Below are positions 47,582 through 59,793 of a stretch of 64,000 bases of DNA, piece after piece. The notes beneath the pieces are model-generated. The model made no database searches. It saw only the letters and a list, made by a program, of their open reading frames with translations, and had not been told where the DNA came from. Source of the DNA: Caenorhabditis remanei (lineage: Eukaryota; Nematoda; Chromadorea; Rhabditida; Rhabditidae). A program made the translations under genes and the position numbers. Where the stretch lies: the NCBI RefSeq assembly GCF_010183535.1, contig NC_071332.1, positions 12,214,001 through 12,278,000 on the forward strand, read 5' to 3'. Positions within the stretch are counted from its first letter, which is position 1. The number at the start of each line of letters is the position of its first letter.

Positions 47582-48515
47582 ATGCGACTATTTGTCATCA
47601 TTCGATCCATTTTCTTCACGGTTCTTCTAGCCGCCAGTTGGATGTTGGTGTTCAATTCTCAACTTTGCATTAATTATGTTCCACACCAATTGGAAGATTG
47701 CGAACAAGTTGTTGAATCGATTTCTAAAATCAATCATGATGAGTTGAATGTTTCAGAAAAGGTATGGAATTGATTGTCTTGCTGCCATTCCCCCGATTTT
47801 TTTCAGATAAACTCTAATCGAGCCACCCGATCAGGTGATGAAAAAACAAACGAGTTTGGGAATTCCTCTTTGCTCAACTCCACGAATTCTGATAAAATGC
47901 AGTCGGGAAATGTCACAATGGTTGACAAATGGCACAATCTTCATAAGAACGATGAGAGTATCACAATCAATGTGAAGTCATGTTTTGATGTAAGTGTATG
48001 TCATCTTGCATTGACTACTGTACTCATTTTCAGTTTTCCGTTGGGGATATTATAAGTGGTTCGAAGTTGGAATACTCGAGTGTTTTAACTCCACTTCGAC
48101 TTATTCTTATTCTTATCGTCACTTCTTTCCTAGTTGCAATTCTGGATCTGAGTGCGAGAATGATTGTTCATCCTCTTTCAATGGTGAATTCAGGAAGTTC
48201 AGAATGTAAAATTGACTATAACGTTTTCAGATTCAATGTGTCGGTCACAGTTTCATCCAATTCGTACTTTGGGGTACAATTCTGGTGAAGATAGAAATGT
48301 ATAGAAGAGGATGGATTATGAGTTGGTTGACAGCCAATCAACCCTCAACAGAAATTCCAATGTATCCAACGGAATGGGCCACTTTCGAGTTGTTTGCATT
48401 CTTCATCATGCTTCTTTCGATTACCGATTCTTTGTTCTTCAAACATTTGTTGAAGAAAGTTAAACTTGTGAAAAGTGAAGGAGTCTATAGATGTATTGAT
48501 CAGGATAGTACTTGA
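47582..48515 (+). CDS. Uncharacterised multi-pass membrane protein
   Basis: Not recognised. Four exons, 47582-47761, 47807-47989, 48034-48183 and 48231-48515, give 265 residues. An N-terminal hydrophobic segment (MRLFVIIRSIFFTVLLAASW) is followed by a polar region of about 95 residues with four or more N-glycosylation sites (NVS, NSS, NST, NVT). Three further membrane segments follow: LRLILILIVTSFLVAIL, a segment in HSFIQFVLWGTILVKI, and LFAFFIMLLSITDSLFF. The tail is basic (LKKVKLVKSEG). This suggests a four-segment protein with a large glycosylated loop outside the cell. All introns are 44-47 bp with good borders, which strongly supports the model. It lies 285 bp downstream of the 7TM gene on the same strand. 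Confidence 0.75.
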
Positions 48516-49254
48516 TGAGAATAAAGTTTTCATTATTGTCAAAGTTCCTAAAAATCTCATTACATTATAATATATGAATTGAAACGTTTGAACTTTAAAT
48601 TAAAGCTGCAACTTGTTAGGATTTTTCCATTGAACGAACTCTGGAAGCCCACTATAGCCACTATTATTTAACAGTACTAGTAATACTCTCGATCCACAAA
48701 CCGATAAAAACTTATTTGAAAATAGCGCGCTTTTGTTATGTACGTGAGGGCGCACTTGCACCACCACTTTTTTATTGAAATTTTTTGAGTGATCGACCGT
48801 TTTTCCGTTATTTTCTCCTGTTCAAAGAGCGTTGGACACATCATTGGAGGCTATAAAAACGCTGTGATTAAAGGTCTTTCAAACTTCTTATCAATTGAGA
48901 AATAAGTGAATTGCAGACATAAAAAGAATTAATTAGAATTCAAGCGAAGTTGGAGAACTGATTAAAAAATGAAATGTTATAAACAGTCTAATTTAATGTT
49001 GAATGGTGATTTTCATGGGCAATTTTTCTTTTAACTAATAGCCCTAAAATCTATAGAATTAGAACTGCCATATTATCCCTTATGGACAGCATCTGTCCAC
49101 GTAGCACCTTGTCTCTGCGTTCACGCAGTCCAGTTATCGATTCAGCCTGCTTTCTTTTTTGTGTGTCATTTCACTCGTCTTCTTATTTCGTCTACTCGTT
49201 ATCTGCATATTTCGGAAACGGTTTTCTTCTTCAAAAATCAAAATTTCAGAAAAA
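48516..49254. other. Intergenic, no gene recognised
   Basis: AT-rich 3' flank, then promoter of the RS-domain gene. A TTTCAG acceptor ends at 49249, six bases before its ATG, and fits leader trans-splicing. Confidence 0.5.
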
Positions 49255-52200
49255 ATGAGGCGCGCTCAGTATGAGCAGCACGTTCCTAATCGAATTATTC
49301 CACCACAAGTGCCTACTTCGTAAGTATTACCTATTTTTATAATTTTCTGCCGTATTTTCAAACTTTTTTGTAGAACAGATTTGAATATTTATAAGATAAT
49401 TTTCTAACGAATTCCAAAGTTTCAGTGACTCGAGACGAGCAGAATACGAGAGAAGCTCTCGAATCCTTCCTGCTCCCACGGTACGACAGCCTTTGCTCGG
49501 AGACGCTCCAGTGAATACATATTATGCTCAACATTCCGCGTATAATGGCCCCGTGATTGACTCTTCGTCATCATCCAGAAGACGGGGGTTTGATAAGGGA
49601 CCGTATGGAGAGGATTTGACGAGAAGAGCGGAAGGAAGACAGCCGTTGCTCAGAAATGTAATAGTTCAATTCAAAATTTTAAATAAACTCACTTTTTGCA
49701 GCCACGCATCGTCTCGGAACATGTTGGAGGTGATATGGATATTGCTAGAAGCAGATCGGCGTCGCCAGAAGTTCGCCTAGTTAATGGTAAGATCAGTAAT
49801 CGTTTTCACTTTGCGAAGATCTTTAACGGAAATATAGTAGCTTCCTTTTCGTCAAAAATTCTTCAAATCAGTTACTAATGATTATTTTAGTTGCAGCAAG
49901 ATCCGTTCGTGATGATCGCAAACGTGACAGAGGCGACAGAAATCGGTCGAGAAGATCCCGTTCTCGTTCGAGATCTCATGACAGAGGAGATCGTGAATAT
50001 GACCAAAGACTGAAGTCAAGAGATAGAGAAGTTATTAGTCGTGAAAGAATTGTTCATTCCGAGAGATATGAAGTTCCACATGAACAAATTAGAGATGGAA
50101 TTGTTCATACCAATGATAATTTCTATGAATTTTTCAACTTTTTCATCGCCTCATTGAATGAGAAAACTCAGAAGTCGGCTGATCGTGATGTTCAGGGAAC
50201 TAGAAAAGCAACTGAAATTATTACCGGTAAGTTTAGAAAAACGATGATACAATTTTTAATGGTTTTCAATTTTCAGATGCGTCTAATCTCGAAAAAGATA
50301 GAATTACACTTCCACCAGATTTTGATCACTCGGATCGCGAGAAAATGCTTCATTGTGATACTACAGTCACCGGTCTACCTAAATCCATCTTCTTTGGAAG
50401 TGGATACGGACCACGTGCTCATTACGCAAAGTTTTCTGCTGCAAAAGACTTCATTGATAAATGTAACAGGATTGGTATCATAAGTCCATCATTGCATGCA
50501 GGGATTACGGATTGGCAACGCATAGATCAATCATTCAAATCACAGTTCAGCAATCTAATATCGAAAGCCGAGAATGCGATTATTTTATTGCTGAAAAGAA
50601 TGGCGTCCGGTTCGTTTTTATTCAACTTCAGATCAGAATACTTCTTCAATAAAATCTGAACATGTACACATTTCCAGAAAATCTTCCAAATGGGTTTATG
50701 CAGATGCGCAACATTCCACCAGATCTCATCGATAGGTTCAAGATTTTGATTCGAATGGTTACTGTCTCTTTTTTTAAATGTTTTATTTTGCTGTGTTTTA
50801 GGTGGTGCTTGATGTGTACGTCCAAGGAAAAGACAATACGGCGCCAGTTATTCCAAAAATTCTAGAGGTTTGTGAAGGAATTTACTAGGTTTTTTATAAT
50901 AGTTGTGAGCATTGTATACTTGGACACAGTTGAAAAGCATCGGAAACTTGGAGTTTCGAGTTCAAGAATAAGGAATCCGTTTTCGTCTGAGGAAAGTTTA
51001 CAGCAGAACTAAAATATTTTTTAGACTGGAGGTTACGAGGTTCCGCCTTCACGGTACCGAGACTCTGATATGCGAAGATATGAGAATGGCGGCCGCACTG
51101 CTAACGAAGTCAACAAGGGTTTTGATGCTGAAGAAATTATTCGGCAGAAGGAGAAAGAACTCAAGGAGAAAATGGAGATTGAGCTCGAAAACAAACGCCT
51201 AGAAATGGAGCAGGAAATTCGACGAAAAATTCTCGAGGAGGAGCGCGCAAAGATTCGGGCAGAACTAGAAATGGAGAAAAAGATTGAAGCAATGAAAATT
51301 CAACAGCAACAGTATCAATTAGAAAAAGAAAAGCAAGAAGCCGAAGAGCAAAATAAAAAGGCGATGATTTCGAAGCAAGTAGAGGACGATTTCAATAAAA
51401 TGGTTGGAAAACTGGAAGAATGCTTCAAAGAAGTGAGAGCAAAGAATTTTAATCATATTCTTGAAATGGTCTATGGATCAGCCACGTTCAAAACTATACA
51501 ACTCTATTCGTCAACTTTGACTTCGCTTTCGGACGAACAAAAACACCAACTTTCTCAAGATTTGAGATCTCTTCTTAACTCCATAGCGGATGCTATGAAC
51601 TCAGTTCAACCCGTTATTAATCCAATGAATCAAATGATGCCAAACTCTATGATTCCTCCTATGATGATGGGAACCTATTCTGCTGCTCCCGGGATAGTAG
51701 TCCCATCAATGATGCCTGGTTTTCAAATGCATCAGCAACAGCCAATGATGCCACAACAACACCAACAGCAACAACAACATCAGCAACAAGCAATGCCTTC
51801 TACTTCTAGAAACGGCGAGGTGTGTATCAAAGCAACTTGGAACGATTGCTGAAAATGAAAACAAATGTCACAGAAATGCCCGATTAGCAGTCGGGACTTA
51901 TGGCCGCGATTTTGGGAAATTCGCATCGCGAGTGTCGCGTCACAAACTCATAGATACAGAAGGCGTTAGATTTTTTTTTGATCAGCTACGTTGCTGAGAT
52001 CTGCAGCAAATCGGGAAAGCAGAAATTTAAATCATGTGTGATCCTTGTTCTCTTTCAATTACGTTCTCGTTACACCCCCCATCACTTGAACGTTCCCTAC
52101 TTATTTCCGAATTTTTGAAGAGTACCAAATCGCGGTCATGGTTTCGCGACAACATCTTTTCAGCAATCGTTTCATTTTTGATTTTACATCGTTTTCATTT

Positions 52201-52480
52201 AATATCATTTCCTTTTCTTCGTACAAATAATCTTCCTATTATACAGGTTCATCGCTTAACTCTTGGAGACATGCGACTCCGTCAGCTTACTTCGTCGGAA
52301 CAAAGACGCCTTCAGAATAAAGATAAAGTAATTGCACAAGATGCTAAAACTGGCAATTGGTGCTTGGCGACTGTTTCAAAAATTCGTAGTGATCGAGTTA
52401 CTCTTCAAGTAGATAATGGCACATGGAAGAAACGTATTGATGAGTTGTACAAAGAGGACACCGGCAGATCTGGTTATTAA
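49255..52480 (+). CDS. RS-rich coiled-coil protein with Tudor-like C-terminal domain
   Basis: Probable nuclear RNA- or chromatin-associated protein; no orthologue recognised. Nine exons (49255-49319, 49426-49657, 49702-49786, 49891-50226, 50277-50609, 50678-50757, 50802-50867, 51025-51819, 52247-52480) give 741 residues. In order: an Arg/Ser-rich N-terminus; an RS segment near residues 130-160 with RNRSRRSRSRSRSHDRG; an undefined domain (TVTGLPKSIFFGSGYG, HAGITDWQRIDQSFKSQFS); a long charged helix predicted as coiled coil (about 410-500, KEKELKEKMEIELENKR onward); a Met/Gln-rich stretch (HQQQPMMPQQHQQQQQ); and a C-terminal block NKDKVIAQDAKTGNWCLATV with VTLQVDNGTWKKRIDELY, which reads as a Tudor/Agenet-like barrel. 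The start is supported by a leader-type acceptor. Confidence 0.85.
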
Positions 52481-53792
52481 AACAGCTCTGTACATTATTT
52501 CCCTGTACTTTTTCGAAAGTTACTTTCCTGCTTAATCGTATTATTTATAATCAAAATCCCTATATGAACCCTGTCTATGAATTCTGTTTGAACAATGCTT
52601 TCAGTTTTGATGTTACAATCAAGACTTCATCATTCAACGTCAGCTTTGTAGTGTATCAATTTTCTGCTTGGATTTTAGGTTGCCAAAAGAAGATGAAGCC
52701 TATCGGGCGTATGAATAAGATCTGATAAGAAGTTAACAATGCGCAGAAGTCACTGGAACACTCGAAAAAAGAAAACGATGCCAAGAAAGCTAACACAGTA
52801 TATTCCATTCGAGTGCTACGATAATTCAAGAAGATTCACAGTATTTTTCAAAGGTTTTGAAATAGGGTGCAACAGAACTAATTTTATCACAGAAAAAGCA
52901 GACAAAACTTCATCATGTTTTTCCCCCGATATGGAATTGATGTACCTAAGCATCCTATTATTAGATTTACATTCTACACAATCACATTCGAAATTTCAAG
53001 ATTTAGATTTGAGCAGTCAAGGGATAATTAATCTTCAGAAAACCTAAAGACGTATAGAATCGACTGAAAATCACAAAGGTCGACTTCCAGGTTTTCAGGG
53101 TCTCTGGATACAACTTATAAATCGATACACCTCATAGTCACGTAAACCAAATGCATGCATTATCAGGAACGACGGATTTAGCTTTTTTCTATTCGAAAAG
53201 GATGTAACAAAAAAGTGAATAATTATTTTCGATTCTTCAAACCTGGAAGCTTCATTCTCGAATAATCTATCAAAGATAATTTGCTGTTTCCATCATATAA
53301 ACACAAGTTTCGCCGTAGTTTCAACATTCTGATAAGCTCGAAAACGTTTGTCCTGGTAATAATCACTTGCAGCGTCACGGTTTAATGTATCAGACACTCA
53401 CACAGATTCAAGCACTCATTGCATCTTGAAAAACTCCTGGTTGCTTAGCACATATTAACACAGGTTGGTCAACATACAATAATTCGTAAATTGTGTTAAA
53501 AGTTGCAGAAATCATCTTTGGTTCGGACGATGGTGGGACACATCGAATTTGCGAAATTCTTATCACTATTTGGTTGTGTAATTCAAATGTCTGCAGTACG
53601 GTAGTCTCTGCGGATCTGTTCAAAATGGCGCCAAAAATTGTCTGCAAAATTTACATGTTTTTTCAATCGACAATTTCGTCGTTCTCTTGTTCTTCTCGCG
53701 TGTTCTGTCTTAACTTTGCCCACGATTATTTTAGAAACGTGGAGTTTTCTTTCAGTTTCCGCTGAATTTTTCCAGTAATTGTCCGTCTCAGA
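52481..53792. other. Intergenic, two weak open frames only
   Basis: Separates two plus-strand genes. A 102-codon frame at 52739-53047 has no motif or splice partner. A minus-strand frame at 53408-53647 is listed separately. CAATT/TATA-like sequences are unremarkable. Confidence 0.45.
53408..53647 (-). CDS. Possible small protein, weak evidence
   Basis: A 79-codon open frame starting MQTIFGAILNRSAETTVLQT and ending KQPGVFQDAMSA, divergent from the gene starting at 53793 with about 145 bp between starts. The composition is protein-like rather than low complexity, and there is no transmembrane segment or known motif. No splice partners were found. It could equally be a chance frame across the promoter of the next gene. 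Confidence 0.22.
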   Translation of the reverse strand: MQTIFGAILNRSAETTVLQTFELHNQIVIRISQIRCVPPSSEPKMISATFNTIYELLYVDQPVLICAKQPGVFQDAMSA

Positions 53793-55282
53793 ATGGTTCG
53801 ACCAGGAACGGACTCGTTTTTAACTAACCTGAAAAAACACTACAATCAATTTAAGTCAAGTGATGAAGAACGGCCGGTGGTTTGTTCTTAATATTCGGGA
53901 AAATTGAAAAATTGTCGAGTTATGGCTTCAGGTGAAATATTCGATTCCACCAAGAAACTCGATGGCCTGGGTGGATTTGAAAAAAGGGTCAATAATAACA
54001 CAGGAAAGAATGAGGAACATAGCTTTGCCGGCGTCGGTTTGTAAGATGTTCGCGAACGATGCCAAGATTCAGAAGCTGAAAAAGAAAACAGAAAATTCTG
54101 TGAAGCCTTCGTTGATGAATCTCAGTTTGTCGCCTCCTTTATTATCCCCTCTCATCAATAAAAAGATGTCACAACAACTTCCAAAAGACGAAAAAGAAAT
54201 TCTCGACGTTTTGACACGAATCAACAAAATCTTCGGAGTAGTCTCTAACCTTTTCAGCCTTTCATTGTGTGCATGTATTGGTGAGATATTCGAAAATGAT
54301 ACGATTGTTTGGGGAATTGAAAACGATTTTACAACACCAAAAATTATATATTTCAAAGTTCAGAACGCCGCGCGGTTGACAACTCGATGTGCCTTTTCAC
54401 CTACTTTCAACACTTTCCGTGGGCGCTGATTGGAGGAATGGTCGCTATAGAAGAGGAATCACTCAGTAAGCCATTGTAAGTTTCCCTTTTTTGATTTATT
54501 GAGAAAATTTTTGACAATTTTCATGTTTCCAGTTTTTCAGAGCACCCGGATGCTGCTACGATGCTTGGCGAAGTCAGTTCTTGAATTCACTGCAATCTAT
54601 GATACCTCCAGCAATATTTCGGAAGTTTAAGCGCTGTGTGGACTACGGCGAACATGTGGTATGTACAGGACGATGTGTTAATATGAGACATATTAAAGCG
54701 GGAACTACGAAGAGGCCAGGGTAATCTTGTTCTCTCGCGATTGCTCATGATTTCTCTTATTTTTTGATAAAAAATATCAGTCTCAATGTTCAAAATGACT
54801 TCATTCGAAAATGTATATGTTCAAAATTTCTCATTTTTCCAGGACTGGTGTATTCAAGTGGTCTCTGGCGAAGACTTTCGATTGGTCGTTCAATGTATTC
54901 AAAATACCAGAATGAATCGTAAGTTTATTGATTATCGGAAGATTTCCAAGAAAAATTCATTTTATAGCAATGTACTCGATCCTATGGACCACGAAACCGA
55001 TGGATTTCGATCCCAGAAATGAACAATTTTCGAATGCGAGGTAAGTAAAAATAACCAGTATTTTTCGATATAGTCACAGTTACTATTTTCTCACCAATTC
55101 TATTTCCTTCCTTTTCTCATCACTTTTGTTTGTATTTGTATTTGTGCTTCCGATCAAAAAGTATGTCTCATTTTTTCAGATCAGCGTTGATCAGACAAGT
55201 GGAAGCGGAAGTGAAGATATTCTGGACATACGAGAGAATCGGAGTGTATCTAAAAATGTATCGCAATCTCACCTCCAATTAA
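53793..55282 (+). CDS. Uncharacterised 305-residue protein
   Basis: Not recognised. Seven exons give a consistent frame: 53793-53879, 53932-54280, 54364-54475, 54541-54658, 54843-54918, 54968-55040, 55180-55282. The N-terminal half is basic and polar (MVRPGTDSFLTNLKKHYNQ, WVDLKKGSIITQERMRNIAL, KIQKLKKKTENSVK) and contains a proline/leucine-rich LSLSPPLLSPLI. The C-terminal half is more globular: DNSMCLFTYFQHFPWALIGG, PGCCYDAWRSQFLNSLQSM, DWCIQVVSGEDFRLVVQ, MYSILWTTKPMDFDPRNEQ and VEAEVKIFWTYERIGVYLK. No signal peptide. The GTATGT donor at 54659 was chosen over GTAATC downstream because only the former keeps the final exons open. AATAAA follows near 55352. Confidence 0.7.
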
Positions 55283-55503
55283 CAACTAGTGTTTAATTTT
55301 ATGATTTTTATTTGTACTATTAATATAACTTCGAACCAAGAGATTTAATCAAATAAACAAGCATCCAAACATTGAATTCTATTTTTGCTTTTCTTAATTT
55401 CAGGAATGCTGAAATAGCGTCATGTAATGCAGAGACATTCATACAACATTGCTATTTGAAATAAGAGGAAGACCGATCGAAATTTCAGAATTTTCAGGCA
55501 AAA

Positions 55504-55563
55504 ATGCCCAAACTTCCTGTAGAACGAAGTCCATTGAACGACTCCAGAGAATCAAGAAATCAA
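55504..55563 (+). CDS. Candidate first coding exon (partial gene)
   Basis: ATG exon of 20 codons, MPKLPVERSPLNDSRESRNQ, preceded by an AATTTTCAG acceptor at 55497 and followed by a GTGAGT donor in phase 0. It begins about 220 bp after the previous gene. No downstream exon is identifiable nearby, so it is read as an alternative start exon of a gene continuing past the right edge. It could instead be a chance match. Confidence 0.4.
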
Positions 55564-56804
55564 GTGAGTCAATTCCTTCAGAACTTATAAGAAATAGAAA
55601 TCATCAAGTCAAAGTTCACCAGCTGTTACTCAAGAGAGTCCGTCACATTATGTCTGTTGTGTAATAATGAAGAGAGAGGGGGATAACCCATGTCTCGTCC
55701 GGAGTCTTTTTGAAATAACTTCAGTTCCTCTCTTGTTTTCCTCATATCAAGTTCGTGTTTCTCAACTTTTTTTAGTCAGAAGTTTTAGTTTTTGTTGATT
55801 TCGATCGATTCGGTTATTTCGGCTTTCGAAACTCTCTTCGTGAGAGTTTTCAAAATAAATACTTTTACTGATTCCTTTGAAAAGTTTCAAATTTCTTAAA
55901 ATTCCACCTCGTTTTTATAGTTGTAACCAGCTAGGATACCGCGACGCACACTATCCGATTCTTATTTTGAAAATATCAAACTCTCAAAGATTCCGAGAAA
56001 ATTCCAGCGACGAGAACAGTGTTTGCTTCACCAAAACCATAAAAATTCTCCTTCTGCTCGAACTGTTTCTCATGCATAATTCGAGGGAGCCCCTCTACTC
56101 CCCCGCCTGTCTCGTATCGTCCGACTGGGAAAAATATGGGGAAAATGTCTTCACTTTTTTTGTCTTTCTGTATCATATCATTCACTCTTCTTTTTCACAA
56201 TGCGATTCCCCTATTCATCGTTCTCTTCATCTTCTAGTCTTCGATTTTTTGGTCCGTATCGACGCAAGTTCTGGGAGATCAAAGATGGATCTTTTCTCGG
56301 ATGGAAGGTACTTTAGACCCTAAAGTTTAGAGGAATCGTAATTATTAATTAAGCTTGAACTCTCTGTGGGAAAAGGGTGGGAAGTAATTTTTCTCTTTTT
56401 TTTGAGTTATTGAAGCCTTTCTGGAAAATTAGCTCTATTTTTTTCAAGTTCAGAAAGTAGTTATCTGGCTTTCAGGTCACCCAAAACATGAATCCCAACT
56501 AAAACTCGTTAGATTCTTGAGTCATAGAACAACCCTATGTTCTCACGACCAACCGTCTTGGGGGGTTTCCCCTAATTGTCCTTGATAACCTCTAATTTTC
56601 TCAAATTAACAGTATCCTCTAAACCAACGGAAGTCATTTCTATGCGTCTCCTCCTCTCTCACAGTCTCTAGCTCTTTGCTTACGTATAGTTCCACTGTAC
56701 ATGACACGCCAAAAGCACGTTTTCACTTGCATCAAAGAAAAACCAAAAATAGAAATCGGAAGTGATGAATAAAGAGGAGAAAAACCCACATTCTCATGAA
56801 GACA

Positions 56805-57248
56805 TCAGAATAGAAATACGTGTACTAGGTGCAATAATTTTGATTTTTCACAAAGATTCATCTGTAGACCATCGAAGTTGTGTACACAGTTACTTTTTAA
56901 TTCCCCAGTTTTGATCGGGTCACTCAATTCTGACACTGATCTGTGGCAGTCCACAATAGTTTGGCAGACGGTTTTTGAAAGGACAGAAATGTTCGAAACC
57001 GTAATCTGATGATGACGTAGAAATGGCGTGTGGGAGAAAACGAGAGATGTCTGAAATTGAATAGAACAGTTATTTTTGTTCAATGTTCTGAAAAGAATCA
57101 TAATATCAAAAGATTTCCAAAATAGAAGTAGAATTTCCGAAAATAGATATTTGTGAATGCATGCAAAACACGTATGACAAAATGACAATATTAGTCCTTC
57201 GTGACTCTCGAAACAGTAATTAGACGAATTACAAGGAAGAGCGGACAT
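56805..57248 (-). CDS. Possible uncharacterised protein, 147-codon open frame
   Basis: An unusually long open frame for this AT-rich intergenic DNA. It starts ATG (MSALPCNSSNYCFESHEG), contains a hydrophobic stretch (LILSFCHTC...YLFSEILLLFW) and ends with a Cys-containing part (KTVCQTIVDCHRSVSELSD, NCVHNFDGLQMNLCEKS). A TTTCAG at about 57050 inside it could be an intron border, so the first part may be intronic. No family is recognised. It lies in what may be a long intron of a plus-strand gene. Confidence 0.3.
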   Translation of the reverse strand: MSALPCNSSNYCFESHEGLILSFCHTCFACIHKYLFSEILLLFWKSFDIMILFRTLNKNNCSIQFQTSLVFSHTPFLRHHQITVSNISVLSKTVCQTIVDCHRSVSELSDPIKTGELKSNCVHNFDGLQMNLCEKSKLLHLVHVFLF

Positions 57249-58010
57249 GATTCTGAATCGAGAAAGTTCTATTTGATGATTTCTGTCACGTTATTGAAGA
57301 TTTTGAATTCATGGATATCAGCAATTGATACCAAGATTGCTATGTGAATAGCAAACATGTAATTATGAAAGTCTACTTGAACCAATACAGCTAGAACATA
57401 CCGTAAGCAGCCCTTTTATAAAAGTTTTTTTCAACTTAGCAAGAAGCTTCATTGGCTTCAATTAAGCATGCCTATCGTGTAATCTACAGTATACTTTCTA
57501 GAGCTTGATGGTTTTAGATTGTATATCCGACCGTATCTAAAAGGTCAAGGCTTTTAGACAGCATGAAATTCAATAGCCTGCTGAAATTTTTGCATTCGTT
57601 CCAAATCGTTCCATCAAACGATCTCTGCTACCTGTTACCTGATCGTTCATCACAAGGATGTTGTTATTTATTGGAATCAAAAGAATAGTGGGTTTCCCCA
57701 TAATCAGTATTCAAGTTATAGTTATTGTTTTTTTATCTGTGACCCTCTTATCATCACAAATGATGACATCATCCACGCAATCTTTAAAAGTCGAATAGGG
57801 TAGACAACGTGCAGATTCACCTCTTTTCTGCGTCTCTTCTTCTCACCCCTTCTCTATCGTGACGCATCTCTCGATTCCCATTTACAGAGAAGTTGTGGGT
57901 GTCTTTCGAAGTTACGAATCGGTCTCGAGTTGGACACAGGCACTGTTTTGCTTTGCTTGCTGCTCGTCTTCCTCTTAAGACCACGCCCCTAATCGAGGAA
58001 GCTCAACTGG

Positions 58011-58017
58011 TATAAAA
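58011..58017 (+). promoter_or_regulatory. TATA box of a candidate alternative promoter
   Basis: TATAAAA, preceded by CCACGCCCC at 57981, lies about 265 bp upstream of the short coding exon at 58279. It fits an independent transcription start for that exon. Confidence 0.4.
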
Positions 58018-58278
58018 GAACAAGGAATAGAGAAGTGAATGCACAACAAACATTTGTTTTATTGTTCTGAATTCACATATTGGATTGTCTTCGGATACGA
58101 GTATATCTCCGTATCCATTTCATCGTGTCTTTGAAAATCATAATAACCTGTTTTCATCCTGAAATCGGTGGGAATCACATATTTCAATTAGTTCACTTGA
58201 TAAAGTCTTGTCTCGTATCTTCTATCGCCTTGTTGATTAGAATCTCGTGGAGAATAGAAACTCTATATATTCTGTGAA

Positions 58279-58317
58279 ATGACTAAAGTACATAATTGTT
58301 CTTCTCATCCCAATCAG
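58279..58317 (+). CDS. Candidate alternative first coding exon (partial gene)
   Basis: ATG exon of 13 codons, MTKVHNCSSHPNQ, ending in a GTATGT donor in phase 0. A TATA box lies upstream. The short length, clean donor and phase match to the other candidate start exons support it, but there is no direct evidence of expression. Confidence 0.4.
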
Positions 58318-59715
58318 GTATGTTTTGAATCGAAGTTCAATATGAACTCAATGACCTTTTGAGTATGATTCAACTACACCAGTAAACCAACCATTTCCTC
58401 CTCTTCTTGAATCCAGTTAGTCTCGTCGTTCTATTACATATAATCGTCCCGTTCAATACAAACGAAGTAACATGTTTCTCTCTATCCGGTCCCACCCATC
58501 CCACCCATCCCAATGAAACCAATATCGATGTATATAGGAAAGGGCAAACTCGAATTTTTCTACATTTTTTAGTGATTTTTTTCTGAGTATTGTCTTGTTT
58601 CTTCTTTCTATTATCTGTTCATCTGTGTTATGATAGTGAGCACCGTAATGTTTTGAGCAAACAGTATTTAATTTAGACGGAAAAAATGGTTTTCCGTTCT
58701 TTTCCTTTTCTGGGAAAGTGAAACTTCCGGTTTTAGGAATACATGTTGCTTTAAGGTAGTTGATTGGGGAATACTGAAATTCTTAGAATTCATTCAGATA
58801 ACAATAACACCGCTTTTTTCTAAGTCATCGACACATAAATATCGGCGAACTACTGTATGTACAGTAATTTTCATAGAGTAGCTTTTTTTTTATCAAGGTA
58901 CATCTTTCTCGCCCCTGTGTAAACACTGTCGCGAAGTTCAACTAGTTACAATACCGTAATCGCAGGAACACTGTAGATTTGAAATACCGATTTACAATTT
59001 TGTATGAAATCTTGCTGATGTTGAGAGATTTCCCGACTCTGTTCAGTTCCAGAAGTTTAGTTAGGTGGGGTTAATGACACTCAGTTTGGGATTAAATTTT
59101 TCGGTGCTCTTTTGAATTCAAAATTCCAAAAATAAACCCCGGAAATTCAATTTAAAAAACAACCGATCTTTCTAAATATAGTTTGGCAGTGTTTTCTGAA
59201 AGTGTAAATATGTTGCAAATGACAAAATCAGGTTTTGCGAAATTTCTAGAAATCAGTTTATCACTGAATTGAGTCTAAAAATGTGTGTGACACACGAGAC
59301 GACTTCCGTTGACCTCATGTCATTCCTTATTTACAAGAAAACACCCATCTTAACACTCAGACATTTCTTTTTGATACGGTCTTTCAACTTTACACTTTTT
59401 TCGTCATGACTCCGCCCACTTTCGAAATGATAGACAGATAATCAGAGGAAGGGAAAAGAGAATTCGTGCATGTTATTCAGCGAGAGAAATAACGAGTGTG
59501 TGTCCCTTGAGGAGAGGTTCTAGAGTTCCGGCGGACACTAAGTTTGAAGGCGCTTTTCTATACTCCTCCCCCTTTTTTCCACTCGCCTCCTTACCCTCCT
59601 CCGATTCTCTTGCCTCCCTTCTCGGCGCCCCATCAATTGTCGCTGCCACCGGCTCCCTCACTCGCTTCTGAATTTTGAATAGGCAACGATTATTAACTGA
59701 ATTTCAAACCCCAAA

Positions 59716-59793
59716 ATGTCAAATCTTCCTAGAGGATCTATTGCCAGCGATGACTCGCAGGCACCTCTTATTCCAGATGCTCCCAGGAAAAAG
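59716..59793 (+). CDS. Candidate alternative first coding exon (partial gene)
   Basis: ATG exon of 26 codons starting MSNLPRGSIASDDSQAPLIP and ending DAPRKK at a GTACGAG donor, phase 0. The acidic, proline-containing, dileucine-like sequence followed by a basic patch resembles the cytosolic N-terminus of a membrane transporter or channel, which is only a suggestion. It is the strongest of the candidate start exons. Confidence 0.55.

Noticed and set aside
52739..53047. 102-codon plus-strand frame with basic start
   Set aside because: No motif, no intron structure and no upstream acceptor; length is within chance for one scan of the window.
56286..56308. Short ATG exon MDLFSDGR with a GTACTT donor
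   Set aside because: It ends in phase 2, unlike the other candidate start exons, so it could not join the same acceptor.
55877..56323. 148-codon open frame on the plus strand
   Set aside because: It begins with a non-ATG codon, has no domain or consistent composition, and lacks splice partners; probably chance.
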